Shown here: in pieces, positions 1-10,469 of the stretch
Position numbering within the stretch: position 1 is the stretch's first letter
Layout of the letters: every line of letters begins with the position of its first letter
Assembly: GCA_002794785.1 (NCBI GenBank)
Contig: NBBA01000001.1
Span: forward strand, 3,658,001 to 3,722,000
Reading direction: 5' to 3'
Length of the DNA: 64,000 nucleotides
From: Coniferiporia sulphurascens
Lineage: Eukaryota > Basidiomycota > Agaricomycetes > Hymenochaetales > Hymenochaetaceae
Notes under the pieces: generated by a model
Seen by the model: the letters and a program-made list of their open reading frames with translations, nothing else
The model's database searches: none
What the model was told of the DNA's origin: nothing
Position numbers and translations under genes: made by a program

Positions 1-431
1 AACCCATCTACACTCCTACCCGGGAACCCGTCCTCCTCAACAATCACGAAGCTACGCAGCAACCCTGCCTCATCACCGTCCTCCTTTCGAATGGTCCGAT
101 TTGACATGATTGGATAATCAGAATGCGGATTGTACAACGCCTCGGGTGCTTTCGTGGCAGATTCACTAGCAGAAGCGTCCATGCCGGACGTCGAATGCCG
201 CTGCTGTTCAGCAAGCCAGCGCCGAACGCGTTGACTCCTGCGGGAAGCACGTCCTACTTGTGTGGACTCAACGGACTCGGTGGGGGGTGCCAACCCGGGT
301 CTACGTGGTGGCAAGGGCGTTTCCCCCGTTAGGGAACCCTCCTCGATTTTGATACAGTGCAACTCTTGCTCGATAGTCGAGACTGCAGAGGCGCTCGGAC
401 ACGCTTCGCGTGTTAACCACGTGCCGGACGA
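1..431 (-). CDS. Partial hypothetical protein, 3' end outside window
   Basis: An open frame runs on the minus strand from a possible intron acceptor (…tcctctcag, ending at 432) to the window edge, about 143 codons without a stop. The frame stays open across 431-1 and encodes a charged, Ser/Pro-rich stretch. Its first in-frame ATG is at 182 (MDASASES…), but the frame stays open upstream of it, so an upstream exon feeding the 431 acceptor is more likely. I recognise no domain and assign no function. Overlapping frames on both strands are shadows. The 5' exon and the stop codon are not identified. Confidence 0.4.
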
Positions 432-1659
432 CTGAGAGGAGCCTTGACGCGTCGTTGATCAGCCTTTCATACATTCGCCTGCAGTTGTTTACTCACTCGC
501 GCCTGCACCATCGGGAAATTTGTTTAAGATGGTTTTTTCAACGGCGCTCGAGTCGTGCGCCTGAACCGGTACGCTCGAGGGCATCTGAACCCGGCCGCAA
601 CCGAGCTCGGGACTGGATGGACGCGCCGTGTATGTTTGTACACGCTGGGTAGCTGTACAAGAGGTCGCGAATTGTGTAAATGGACCTGTCGGGGCCGTCT
701 GGGACGCGTATTTCTTCGGATGAGCGGGGACGGGAGAGGAAAGGGGGGACGGGTGTGCGGGACTAGCATGGGAGCAATGATATCGCGTTTATAACACAGC
801 ATGGCTGAAGGTTCAGCTTCTTTGAGCACGTGTAGAGGGATGTAAACGGAAGTTCCCTTTTTTGGGTTGTTGCCAACAGCTATTACCTGTGATTTACATC
901 ACCAACTCACAGATCCCATCCACAACGTTGCCTGCTGGAACTCGCCCGTAGCCAGCTAAAGTCCACTGGAAAAAGGGCAGACACTGTATACACATTATTT
1001 AGACACTCATGCACCGTCTGAGGGCTCTCAAAAAGCCACAAAGGTGTGCGAACTGTTTGTTCCCTATAATATTATTACGTGAACGTGCTAGCCCTACTGC
1101 TGGTTTCTTGATTTATTCTGTATATATTCGCGGATTTTCAGATCGAACGCGCCGCTAGCCACGAGGCCATTCAGAGTACAGCGTCCCGCTTATTTCCGAA
1201 ACTGAGGCTTCTAACGCAATCGGCTGAAAGCTCTAATACCATACTAGGCCTTATACTGGCTAGCTGCTACGGCAGTGTTCCCCTTTTTTCGGCATTTTGT
1301 GTATCGCTCATATTTTTTACTGGTCCGGCCCTGGAGTCATACACGTAGGAGATCCCATCGGACCAGTGTCCAATTTTTCGCGGTGCACAAACAAGCTGAA
1401 TTGTGACGCCCGACTCTTAGACCGCCTTCCGGAGCCGCCGGGCTCCATTCCTATTGTGTAATGAACCCCGGGGCTCGTCTTGCTCGACTCGGAATATATG
1501 CGATGATTAATTGCAGATCACGCAAATAAATGCGCGTTTCCAAAGTCGGAATTTAATGAGGAACATCTGTCGGCCCAAGGCAGCCGAGGGATCGGCGTCC
1601 ATGACGTGAGCAATCTCATCTGTCGCTGAACCGTCCCGCTAGCAACTCATACTCAAGCC
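432..1659. other. Intergenic / upstream region
   Basis: Lies between the unknown minus-strand exon and CFD1. It may hold a 5' exon of the unknown gene and the CFD1 promoter, but I could not place either. Frames here are short, mutually overlapping and arginine-rich, as expected by chance. No RNA gene or repeat was seen. Confidence 0.5.
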
Positions 1660-2681
1660 ATGGCCTCCGAAACGCCAGTATCACGACGTTTAAAGTCAGT
1701 AAACAACATCATAATCGTCCTCTCTGGAAAGGGCGGTGCGTCCGCTCATCCCTCGGGGCGTACACGGGAATCTGATCTTTTGACCCCGCGAATGACAAAT
1801 GACAGGCGTTGGGAAGTCTTCCGTCTCCGCTCAGCTCGCACTCGCGCTGTATGCATCCTCGCCACTTGCGCGGGTCGGAATCCTCGACATCGATCTTACC
1901 GGGCCGTCGATCCCTCGCATGCTCGGTCTCGACGGCCACCCAGTACACCAGAGCAGCGAGGGTTGGGTGCCCGTATATGCCGACGGCACAGCGGGGCGGC
2001 TCGGATGCATGAGCGTCGGATTTTTGTTAAAGAAAAGGGAAGACTCGGTAGTTTGGCGTGGGCCAAAGAAAAATGCGATGATCCGTCAGTTCCTGAGCGA
2101 TGTTCGATGGGGGATGTTGGATTATCTGGTCATCGATACACCGCCAGGTGAGCAGCAGGTTCCCCCGAACAATTCGCAGACTTGTCTTATTGAGTGACCC
2201 AGGAACGTCCGATGAGCACCTCTCGCTGATGGAGCATCTAGCGCCCCTTCATCACCGTCTATCCTCTATTGTTGTGACTACACCCCAGGCCGTCGCACTC
2301 ACAGACGCACTCAAGTGCGTCTCCTTCACCCGCGCGGTGTCACTCCCCATCCTTGGCCTTATCGAAAACATGAGCGGCTATGTCTGTCCGTGTTGCGGCG
2401 AGATTAGCAACATTTTCTCGACAGGCGGTGGAGCATCGATGTCCAAGAACGAAGGCTTGAATTTCTTAGGAAGCCTACCCGTGGACACAGACCTGGTAAC
2501 ACTACTGGACGCTGCAGAAGGCACGGAGAGAAGGTTTGACACGGATGGAGGAGATTCCGGTGGAAACTCGACTGACACCTTCCCGCTACTCCAACGCTAC
2601 TTGAAAACGTCTTCCTGGCCATTGTTTAAAGATATTGTGGACAAGGCATTGTCCAATCTACAAAGGCCAGAGGCTTCTTGA
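1660..2681 (+). CDS. CFD1: Cytosolic Fe-S cluster assembly factor Cfd1/NUBP2
   Basis: P-loop scaffold ATPase of the cytosolic iron-sulfur assembly pathway; with Nbp35 it builds [4Fe-4S] clusters for cytosolic and nuclear proteins. Exons are 1660-1735, 1806-2147 and 2203-2681, giving 298 aa. The deviant Walker A GKGGVGKSS (residues 23-31) is split by intron 1, and DTPPGTSDEH is split by intron 2. The conserved C-P-C-C cluster ligand motif lies at 201-204 (GYVCPCCGE). The N-terminal four-cysteine ferredoxin-like motif of Nbp35/NUBP1 is absent, so this is the Cfd1/NUBP2 branch. Length is normal for the family. Overlapping frames that run through intron 1 or from a later ATG (1799) are artefacts. 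RPB6 follows 196 bp downstream on the same strand. Confidence 0.95.
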
Positions 2682-2877
2682 CCCTTCGTATTCGAGATAA
2701 ATTAGACTTGGGTGTATCACATAACAGGCTTCGTTTGCATGTATCCTTACAGTATAGTTCGCTACTACGTTTGAATTTGAATCAAATTGTTTTTGGAAAT
2801 GACTCGTCACGTGAATTTACTTACAAGGTGTTGCTTATTCATCATTTGGCCGCTCAACTTTTCTAAGGTCATCCACT

Positions 2878-3557
2878 ATGTCTGACGATGGATTTGGCGG
2901 AGGCGGCAGAGACTTTGATGACTATGGCGGCGGGTGAATACGTTTCTGCGTTCTTTGGTTCGCTTTGCTAACACGCAATGTTAGCTTTGGTGAGAACGAA
3001 GAGACACTTGTGCGTTCTTGCTTCTGTGTCTGCGGCATTCGGAAAGGGAAAAACAGAACATTTGTTCGCAGGACAATGAGTACGACATGATGGCCGCAGA
3101 AACCGAGTTAGGTGCAGAAGGCGAGACGGACGGCGTGCGCGTGAACGGTGAAGTGACAGCAAACGGCGTGGATCATGACCATGAGATGAACGGCGAGACC
3201 GGCGTGCAAGAGCCGCAACCGTTGCCAATCCAGGGGGAGCGTCAGGCCAATAAAGTGCGCATCACCACGCCGTATCTAACGAAGTACGAGCGTGCGCGCG
3301 TATTAGGGACGAGGGCACTGCAGATCAGGTGCGCATGTACTGACCTAATAGTTTTCTCTCCTTTTCTGACCATATGACTTGTCTCTACCACCTCCAGCAT
3401 GAACGCACCGGTCCTCGTACCACTCGATGGAGAGACTGATGCTCTTCAAATTGCCATAAAAGAGCTTTCGCAACGAAAAATACCTCTCATCATCCGGCGT
3501 TATCTGCCGGACGGGAGCTTCGAAGACTGGAGTGTTGCGGAACTCATCAGCGAGTAG
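2878..3557 (+). CDS. RPB6: RNA polymerases I, II and III subunit Rpb6 (ABC23)
   Basis: Small shared subunit of the three nuclear RNA polymerases, needed for enzyme assembly. Exons are 2878-2933, 2985-3009 (25 nt), 3072-3328 and 3398-3557, giving 165 aa. The N-terminus is acidic and glycine-rich ([10 protein letters not shown]…), as usual. The conserved C-terminal core is complete: [20 protein letters not shown], then [14 protein letters not shown], then [17 protein letters not shown]. The serine before MNAPV is split by the last intron. The 25-nt second exon restores the frame into DNEYDMM. The stop follows 'ELISE', which matches the family end. Confidence 0.95.
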
Positions 3558-5272
3558 AACAGATGCACGTGTGGGCATCGCTCGCGACTATTTCCCATTT
3601 GTATTGGTCTCTCCCGATGAGTGCTTTATCCATATTGTATAGTTGATGTCTTAGCTTTGAATGCATTTTGTACTTTACTTCGCAGCACCATACATGATGC
3701 TTTAGTTCGGTTTTCGTTGAAGAATGATGCATAATGAGGGAGCTCAGTTCCCCCCATTACTACTCGCCTCCGTCTTCGCGTGCCCTTCCTTAGTGCCCAG
3801 CGTTGCAGCGGAAATTGTCCAGCCATCACTGACTTGTAGTGAAATGAAGTTCCTTTTCCACGTGGACACCTTCCTCCACCCCACACACTAGACCCACATG
3901 TTAAACATGCAGTGGACTACATTCGTATTTTGTTCGAATCTGGTCACCTCGAGTCTAGGCGTGATTCTGTTAACGTAGTACGTGCAAAGCACACGCGGTT
4001 TCTGGCCTCTTTTCTCCCCGACATTCATCTTTTATAGTCGCTAGCGTAGCGCCTGTAACACCCTTCTTCAAAATTCGTGGGTTAGCATTCTGCATCCAGC
4101 CTCATGATGTCTTGCCACCCCTTGCGGATGAGGTTTCTGTCTAAGAAAAATACTGCTTCAAAATTTCCCTCGATTTCACGACAGTTTCTGGCTCATTTAG
4201 CATCTCAATGTACCCAAACTCTGAAAACCGGTAAAAGTTTTCACTTCGGTATGTCATCGCCGTCCCCCATGTTTGCTCCATATATCCTCATCTGTAATCA
4301 ATCAATCTCCCGATCACAGTTTCAGGGCTCAAAAACGGGCCTTGCTCGCGACATGGCTTTATCAGAGCGGTGGCACGCGGCATTTTTCTCGCTGCGCGTC
4401 TCCTGTCAGTTAAACCTACTAATCGGATCTTAGACTGTCGGGAGGCTAGCAGGAGTTAGCGTAGAGCACTTGTTATCACTGGTGCTAAGATCGTCGTTTT
4501 TTAATCATGTGCCGATGAAATGAAGCCCTGAAATACGTACTAATCGATATCAGCTCGACAACTGCACATGTAAAGGTTTAGTGTATGTAGTACTGTTTCA
4601 AAAATTTCCCTCGGGTGCCCCGAATCCAAATTTCACCATGCATATGCTGGCCTCATGCCGGACTCTTGAGTCCTCACTTTTCCGTGCACACATTAACGCA
4701 GATTTGCGAAACTGAAGTCGTACAGTAGTCCGGCTGACGCACAGTCAATTAATGAAAAAATTTGCAACTTCTTCTGCACACACTGCTCAACACCGCGTAT
4801 TGTCCTGCACAGAGTCGGCTTTGGGGATTGATGGAACAGCGTCAAGCATGGACACGCATTAATATTCCGCTCTGACTACGCTAAATCCCAGGCGTGCGGA
4901 CAATATCCGAGCGGCCCGTCGACGTGCAGCCTACTGTACTTCGCTGCGTGCTACACACGTAAATGTGAGATTGTCGATTGATTTCTATTCAAACTGTCAG
5001 ATTTGCTTTGACCGATTCGTATTATCGCTCCCCATTTAATAGACGGACTTATGGCCGGACACAAGGACGTCGTGTGAATGCTGAATCGTGGTCGTGTGAT
5101 ATTGTCAGAACTCATGCACTCATGCACGACGCTTCCTGATTGATTTCTGAAAACACTCTATTGCTTATGCTTGCTTCTGCCAATCTTCCAGAGAAGGGCC
5201 ATATCGTCACCACTAGCGATGCCCGGACTTCAATTACGAACTCCGTGATGACTGAAGGTGTGAACCAAACAT
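3558..5272. other. Intergenic region, no gene seen
   Basis: About 1.7 kb between two convergent genes (RPB6 and the RNase T2 gene). Only short, low-quality open frames occur, including one of 109 codons at 4104-4433 that has no recognisable motif and no splice partner. Short A/T runs are present but no clear repeat, tRNA or mobile element. Confidence 0.5.
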
Positions 5273-6454
5273 CTAATATGAGATACGGACATCCCTCTCC
5301 GACGTTGGCGTGCGTTCCAAGTACCGTACACCTTCCGCAGCGCATGTCGACGTGGTAGTTGAGTCGATCGACTTGAATCGCCCGTACTGCTCTGTACCGA
5401 GTACGTGTGAGAAATGCCACATCTCGTTCAGAATGGTGCCGTTCGGGCCGCCGCATCCCACGAAGGGAATTGCGCCGGTCTGTGCCTTGACGGCGTTTTC
5501 GACCTGCGCGAGCGTGTATGTGGTAGTATTCGAAGGGACTATACCGGCTCTGCAAGCATAATATGAATATGCGGATACAGTAAGCATGTCAGCACGTAAT
5601 ATTGCCTTACGAGAAAGGACCTACGCAGCAAGTATGTCGAATGTTGGGAACATTTGGAACGCGTGGACTACTGATTCGAAGAAGTTGACAACCTCTTCAT
5701 GCTCCTTGTAGTCCTTGTAACAGGCTATGTCAAATGTTGAAGTGCATGTCGCGTGTTTTGAGAACTAGGCATAAAGCAAATCTAGTTTTTCCTGTTTGAA
5801 TGAAGAGTGGAAATACGAACCTCGTGGGCCCAGAATTCATTATTCGGTGATCCTTGGCTGACCCAGTATTTGTTCACTTCGGCGGGACGTTAACTGGAAG
5901 GTACAAGCGACCAAATGATAGATTGACACTGACTGTAGTCAAACAATTCAATGCGACCAAACTCTAAAATAAAGGTGTCAACACCAGGGCCGGTGTATGC
6001 GGGGACCACCGTTCCATTTGGTAAACCATTGGTGGTATTGGGCGACGGCGCCGGATCATACTGCCGCGAAAGATCACAATACTGTGTATAGCTCCTGGAA
6101 AAGGTAATGCATCGAATACATTGGCGGTCCGCTAAAGTCACGAAGGGCGTCGTTGGAATACACACCCGTCGCAAAAATCCGGCCAGAGTCCATGAATAGT
6201 CCAGCTATTTTTCGGCAAAAGCTGCCCGTCCTTTTCCAGACCGGTATATGTGTCCCAGAATTGAGTCTGCAGAACAAGACCCCCGGAGATGGCGAGCAGC
6301 AGGTGTTCTGAATTGTGGTCGTGTTTTCGCACGAGTAGAACGTCGGCTCGTTCACGCATCCTACGAGGTTTGGGAAGACATTTGGCAGGGTTATTTGGGA
6401 GGCCGACGCAATCCCTAAAGCCGCCGCACTAAGAAGGTAAGGAAAGACGGTCAT
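5273..6454 (-). CDS. Secreted ribonuclease T2, reading frame broken by one base
   Basis: RNase T2 family endoribonuclease, expected to be secreted or vacuolar. The start at 6454 gives a signal peptide (MTVFPYLLSAAALGIASAS); an in-frame upstream codon would put 21 residues ahead of it. Exons are 6454-6166, 6094-5934, 5876-5821, 5764-5625 and 5549-5273. Active-site segment CAS I is WTIHGLWPDFCDG; CAS II is split by an intron and reads FWAHE/FSKHATC, keeping His, Glu, Lys and His but with Ala where Gly is usual. Exon 1 is one base short: before the G5 run (6284-6280 on this strand) the frame reads …CCSPSPG, and after it LVLQTQFWD continues in another frame. All later splice phases are correct, so a base-call error is likelier than decay, but a true pseudogene is not excluded. 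Confidence 0.85.
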
Positions 6455-6959
6455 GACCGAAAAGCTCGTAGCAGAAAAGCAAGAGGTTGAGGGCCAAACC
6501 AAGGAAATTATATTCAAGTTGGGAGCTCTCTGTGGAGATAAACTGAAAATTTTTCAGCGGCCATCAGAATTGCACGCATGTGCTTCCCATCTTTTGGGCC
6601 CTCTCCGATATGTATTGTTTAGACGATGTGCTCCGAGTCCGCGTGGTTCGCTTGAACAAGATAAGAGTCTAGCCTTCGGTCCGAAAGCTCGACGTTAACT
6701 CGTACAAGGTCGCCAAATTGTAGGCTTGTAACCGTCTACGTGATCAAATTTTGTGCGCCGTCTTTGTCTTTCGGGAGTTACGCTGTATGTACATGTATGT
6801 CAATGATAGGTGGAGCAAATTGAAGGTAAATACTGCGAGTGTCCGAGTCGCACGTGATTACAGCACGAAACACTCGAGCAGGAGCTTGCCTCTGTAGTAC
6901 CATTTGTCTACTCCATTCGCATTCGTTAACGCTGACTCGGGGCAGGCAGTTCTGGTCGG

Positions 6960-9900
6960 ATGTCCGACACCCGCTCGGAACCGGATGCAACGCGCCACTC
7001 CCGACTGAACTCCTCGACCTCCCAGCCAGGATCGTCGTCACCTGGCGGTCGGGGGCTTCGACAGACGCGCATCCACTTCCCTGCCGATGCGGAACTGAGC
7101 GCTCCAAATGGGTCTGGTTCGCCTATTACTGCGGGCATTGGTTTGAGGTCTCTGGAAGCAAAGCAGTTTCGAGCCACTCCCGCTTTAGGAACGTCGCCGG
7201 ACGACGAGTTCTTCGCTGAGCGTCGACGCGTCCGTTCCGCACATGTACAGGAGGTCCCTCAACATAATGGCCCCCTGTCCCGAACACAGTTTGTATCTGG
7301 TCAGAGTCGCCAGGGTACATCGTCCAGACGGGCTGTTAGCTACTCGCTTTCGAGTCCTGACAGATCAATTAGGGGGGGCACGACATCTCTTGGCTCCAGT
7401 CCTCTTTCTGGGAGAGCACTATTGCCGCCAGACGAGGACGTGTCTGGTACGAATCAGTCCTCGTATATTAGCGCCACAACAACCCTAATTTCTCTTACTA
7501 CAGTTGAGGATGGTGCGAGCATACTCTCGCGCATCAGAGTAGTCACTGAACAAAACAATAGATCCTAATATACTGGCAGATCTTCGAAAAGCACTGCAAT
7601 ACAAAGCTCGGGTCGAACAACATCTTAAAGAAGTCAAGTCGGGCTCAGAAATCCCTTTACTCCCTACACGCGAGGCAACACCTCTAAACCCTTCGCCGAC
7701 TCCGTTTCTTCCCAAGTCCCCGACGTTAGGTCAGTCCGAACCTACTACACCACTGAAAGCAGATTTTGTGGATTTTAGCCCATCCGCGGGGAAAGCCAGA
7801 ATGCATCCCGTCCCTACGTCAGTAGACGATGGTGCAACTTTGGACTGGTCTGGCTCAAGATTGGAAGAGGAGAAACATGAGAGAAAATGGTCGATGTCAA
7901 TTTCACGAAGGTCGTCTAAAGACAAGTACCCTATCCTATCTCGGAAGGGGCTCGTAGAAAAACAAGCTTCCTTGTATCATGGTACGTAACCAATTAAGCT
8001 GTTGCCGACCGTTCTTATTCTTTTAAATAGACAAATTGACTTCAATAAAGGACAAAGCTAATCCTCATACACTGCGTAAGGCTGAGATAACAAGGGAGCA
8101 ACTTCGGAGGCGCTATGCTGTCCTCAACGCCTCCCTTGTGCCTGATGCGACTCGCTTGAACCTGGTTGACATCGCTCGCTGGCTTTTTACGCAAGATAAT
8201 GATATTAGGCTGCTTTTAATTAATGCCGAACCAATGCCATGGCTGCGACACCTTCAAAAACGAACAGACAGTCAGCCCCAGCAATCGCCTTGGATTCTCT
8301 CTGCGATGATTGTTGATGAATATGTCCGGTCTAATTCCGGGGTCGGTTTCACGCACCCAATGTCACAGAATTCCTCTATGGTTGATGTTACCTCGGAGAC
8401 GAGCTCATCCGTGTCTGTCGCGCGTAAAGCGCGGCGCTCTGTGTCCAGACCTACATCTTTCCATTCTGTGGACTACGCTTTGACGCGGAGGAAATCTGAC
8501 GACCTCATTTCTTTCGAGCCCATCGTACATTCACAACGAGATTCAGTTGGCACAGATTCGCGTATCAGCGTTGACACACAATTACGGCGCTGGCGACATT
8601 CCTTGACGGGCAGGGTAAATGCCGATACATCACCTCAAAGCTCGTTGAAGAGTCGTCCGCGAAATGAGTCACTTGAGCTCCCGAATACGAAAGGTTCGCC
8701 TGTTAACACGCGCAGCCCACTTCAGAACTTCGGAGCGAAGAAACGGGGACGTCCAACGCCACAAAACAGTGACGATGGACAGTCGTCCACTGTTGACTCG
8801 ATTATGGAGGGCCATAAGGGACAAGAGAGCGATAATACGAATAAAAAACAAGGCCACGAGCGCAGAAAAAGTCGTTTCCATCTTCCTCACCAGAGAACAG
8901 CACAAGCCTCGGTAGATGAGATGAAGCTTTCGTCTGCACCCCTTTCAATTACGGACTTACGCACCGACGCTCAGCCAGCTAAAAGCTTCGGTCCGGCTGC
9001 TGAGGACGACGCAGAGACGTCAATCGAAGCCATCGGATCGCTTTCCCCATCTAAACACCAGCTCCCTTCTCCGATAGTATTGAATTCTTTGCGAGGGTCT
9101 GACCGAAAGAAGAAAATGGCAAGACTCTCCCTTCCTTCGGCGTTCCAGACACCTCCCGCGAAAAGGGTGAAATCTGATAAGAGAACGGAATTACAGGATC
9201 ACGCACTTCGTGCTGAGTACGCCCGGAAAAAAGAGTGAGTCAGCATGTCGTAGTGGGGTCGGTACTGTTAACAATGTTGTGAATAGGACATTAGATACGC
9301 TAATTGCACGGAATACGCAGATGAAACTTTTGTTACAAACAGCGTCTAGATCAGTTGCGGAGTATGATGATACGCAATGTATGATGTCCGAAAAGCTCAG
9401 CCTTGCGTATCGTCGCCTCCCACGTGATGTACTCCAGGCCTTCAGTCACGATCCAGCCGGAAAAATGAGCGAACTGAAAGGATGGCGCGGCGTTGAGGAG
9501 GTTTTTCTGAGACGAGAACGTCAGAAAGACATCTTCGAGATGTTTACTGCTTCCATATCCGACGCTGTTACCCCACTTCGTCTGCCAAAGGATGGTTTGT
9601 ATCAGGATGTTTCGGACAGTCTGGCTGAGCTCGTTGAACGGTTGCACAGCCAACGTAGCACCGTACTTTCCCAAGTGAGACAAACCAACGAGCTGTTGAT
9701 TAGGGTAAAGCGAATGAGGGATGAACTCAAACCCGAATTTGACTCGGCAAGTAAATACACGTCTGCGAATTACTCAGAAGTAAGTACTTCTTGACATATT
9801 GGTTATATCATCGCATCTGAAGTGTTGTTTCAGCTTGTTGAATTGGAGACACAACTCGACGAGTTTGTTAACAGGAAGAACCGACTCTGGAAACTCGGAG

Positions 9901-10325
9901 AGGCTTCCCTTTCCTTCGTTCTTACATTCGTCGCACCTCTTATGAAGACATTCGGGCGCCCTATCTGGAACGAGCTACATGACTTTCTTGTTATTCCCTT
10001 TTACAGGAATGGCTTCTCCGGCGAGGATCACTGGTACCCCGTGTCCTTCCCTAAACGCAGTCCCACAGACTGGCTGCGTCTTCTCCTGCTCGCTGGTGGA
10101 GCTCCCTTTTGCCTGCTGCAGGGCACCCGCTTCTTCGTGGATTTATTGACGAAAGACTATTTATCGCGCATTCCCTCTTACGTGCCATCAATGGTGGTTT
10201 ATTTATCGTATTCAGGAGTTATATGCGCCTTCACGTCCTTGATGATGGTCTTACTTATTGCCGTTCTTTGTGAATGCTTTATCGTCTTATGGTGGATGGC
10301 CTGGGTATTACATATTGTTGCATAG
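6960..10325 (+). CDS. Hypothetical protein with C-terminal membrane anchor
   Basis: Five exons (6960-7512, 7562-7981, 8031-9234, 9287-9779, 9834-10325) join in phase to 1053 aa. The first ~250 residues are Ser/Arg-rich and probably disordered (MSDTRSEPDATRHSR…). A folded-looking stretch follows near residue 330 (EITREQLRRRYAVLNASLVP, then ARWLFTQDNDIRLLLINAEP), then another disordered Ser/Lys-rich region. Exon 4 is strongly helical with coiled-coil character (LAELVERLHSQRSTVLSQVR). The last exon has three or four hydrophobic segments (SLSFVLTFVAPLM; WLRLLLLAGGAPFCLLQGTR; MVVYLSYSGVICAFTSLMMV; VLCECFIVLWWMAWVLHIVA), and the protein ends inside the membrane region. I recognise no family. The layout would suit an organelle- or nuclear-envelope-tethered scaffold, which is inference only. 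Confidence 0.8.
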
Positions 10326-10469
10326 TCAGAGGGCTAACAGATGGAACTAAGATTGATACTAATACAAGCCGACTGAGTGAGTAGTAATTAGGGTATGTTA
10401 CGAACGCAGTGCCTCCCGCAGCTGCTAGCAGCTACAAACCGAACATCAAGTGGCTTATGGCTACATGTT

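Noticed and set aside
524..829. 101-codon Arg/Pro-rich minus-strand frame
   Set aside because: Considered as a first exon of the partial gene at the window start, but it begins at a non-ATG codon and no donor joins it convincingly.
4104..4433. 109-codon frame in the RPB6-RNase T2 gap
   Set aside because: No motif, no flanking splice sites, composition like the surrounding non-coding DNA.
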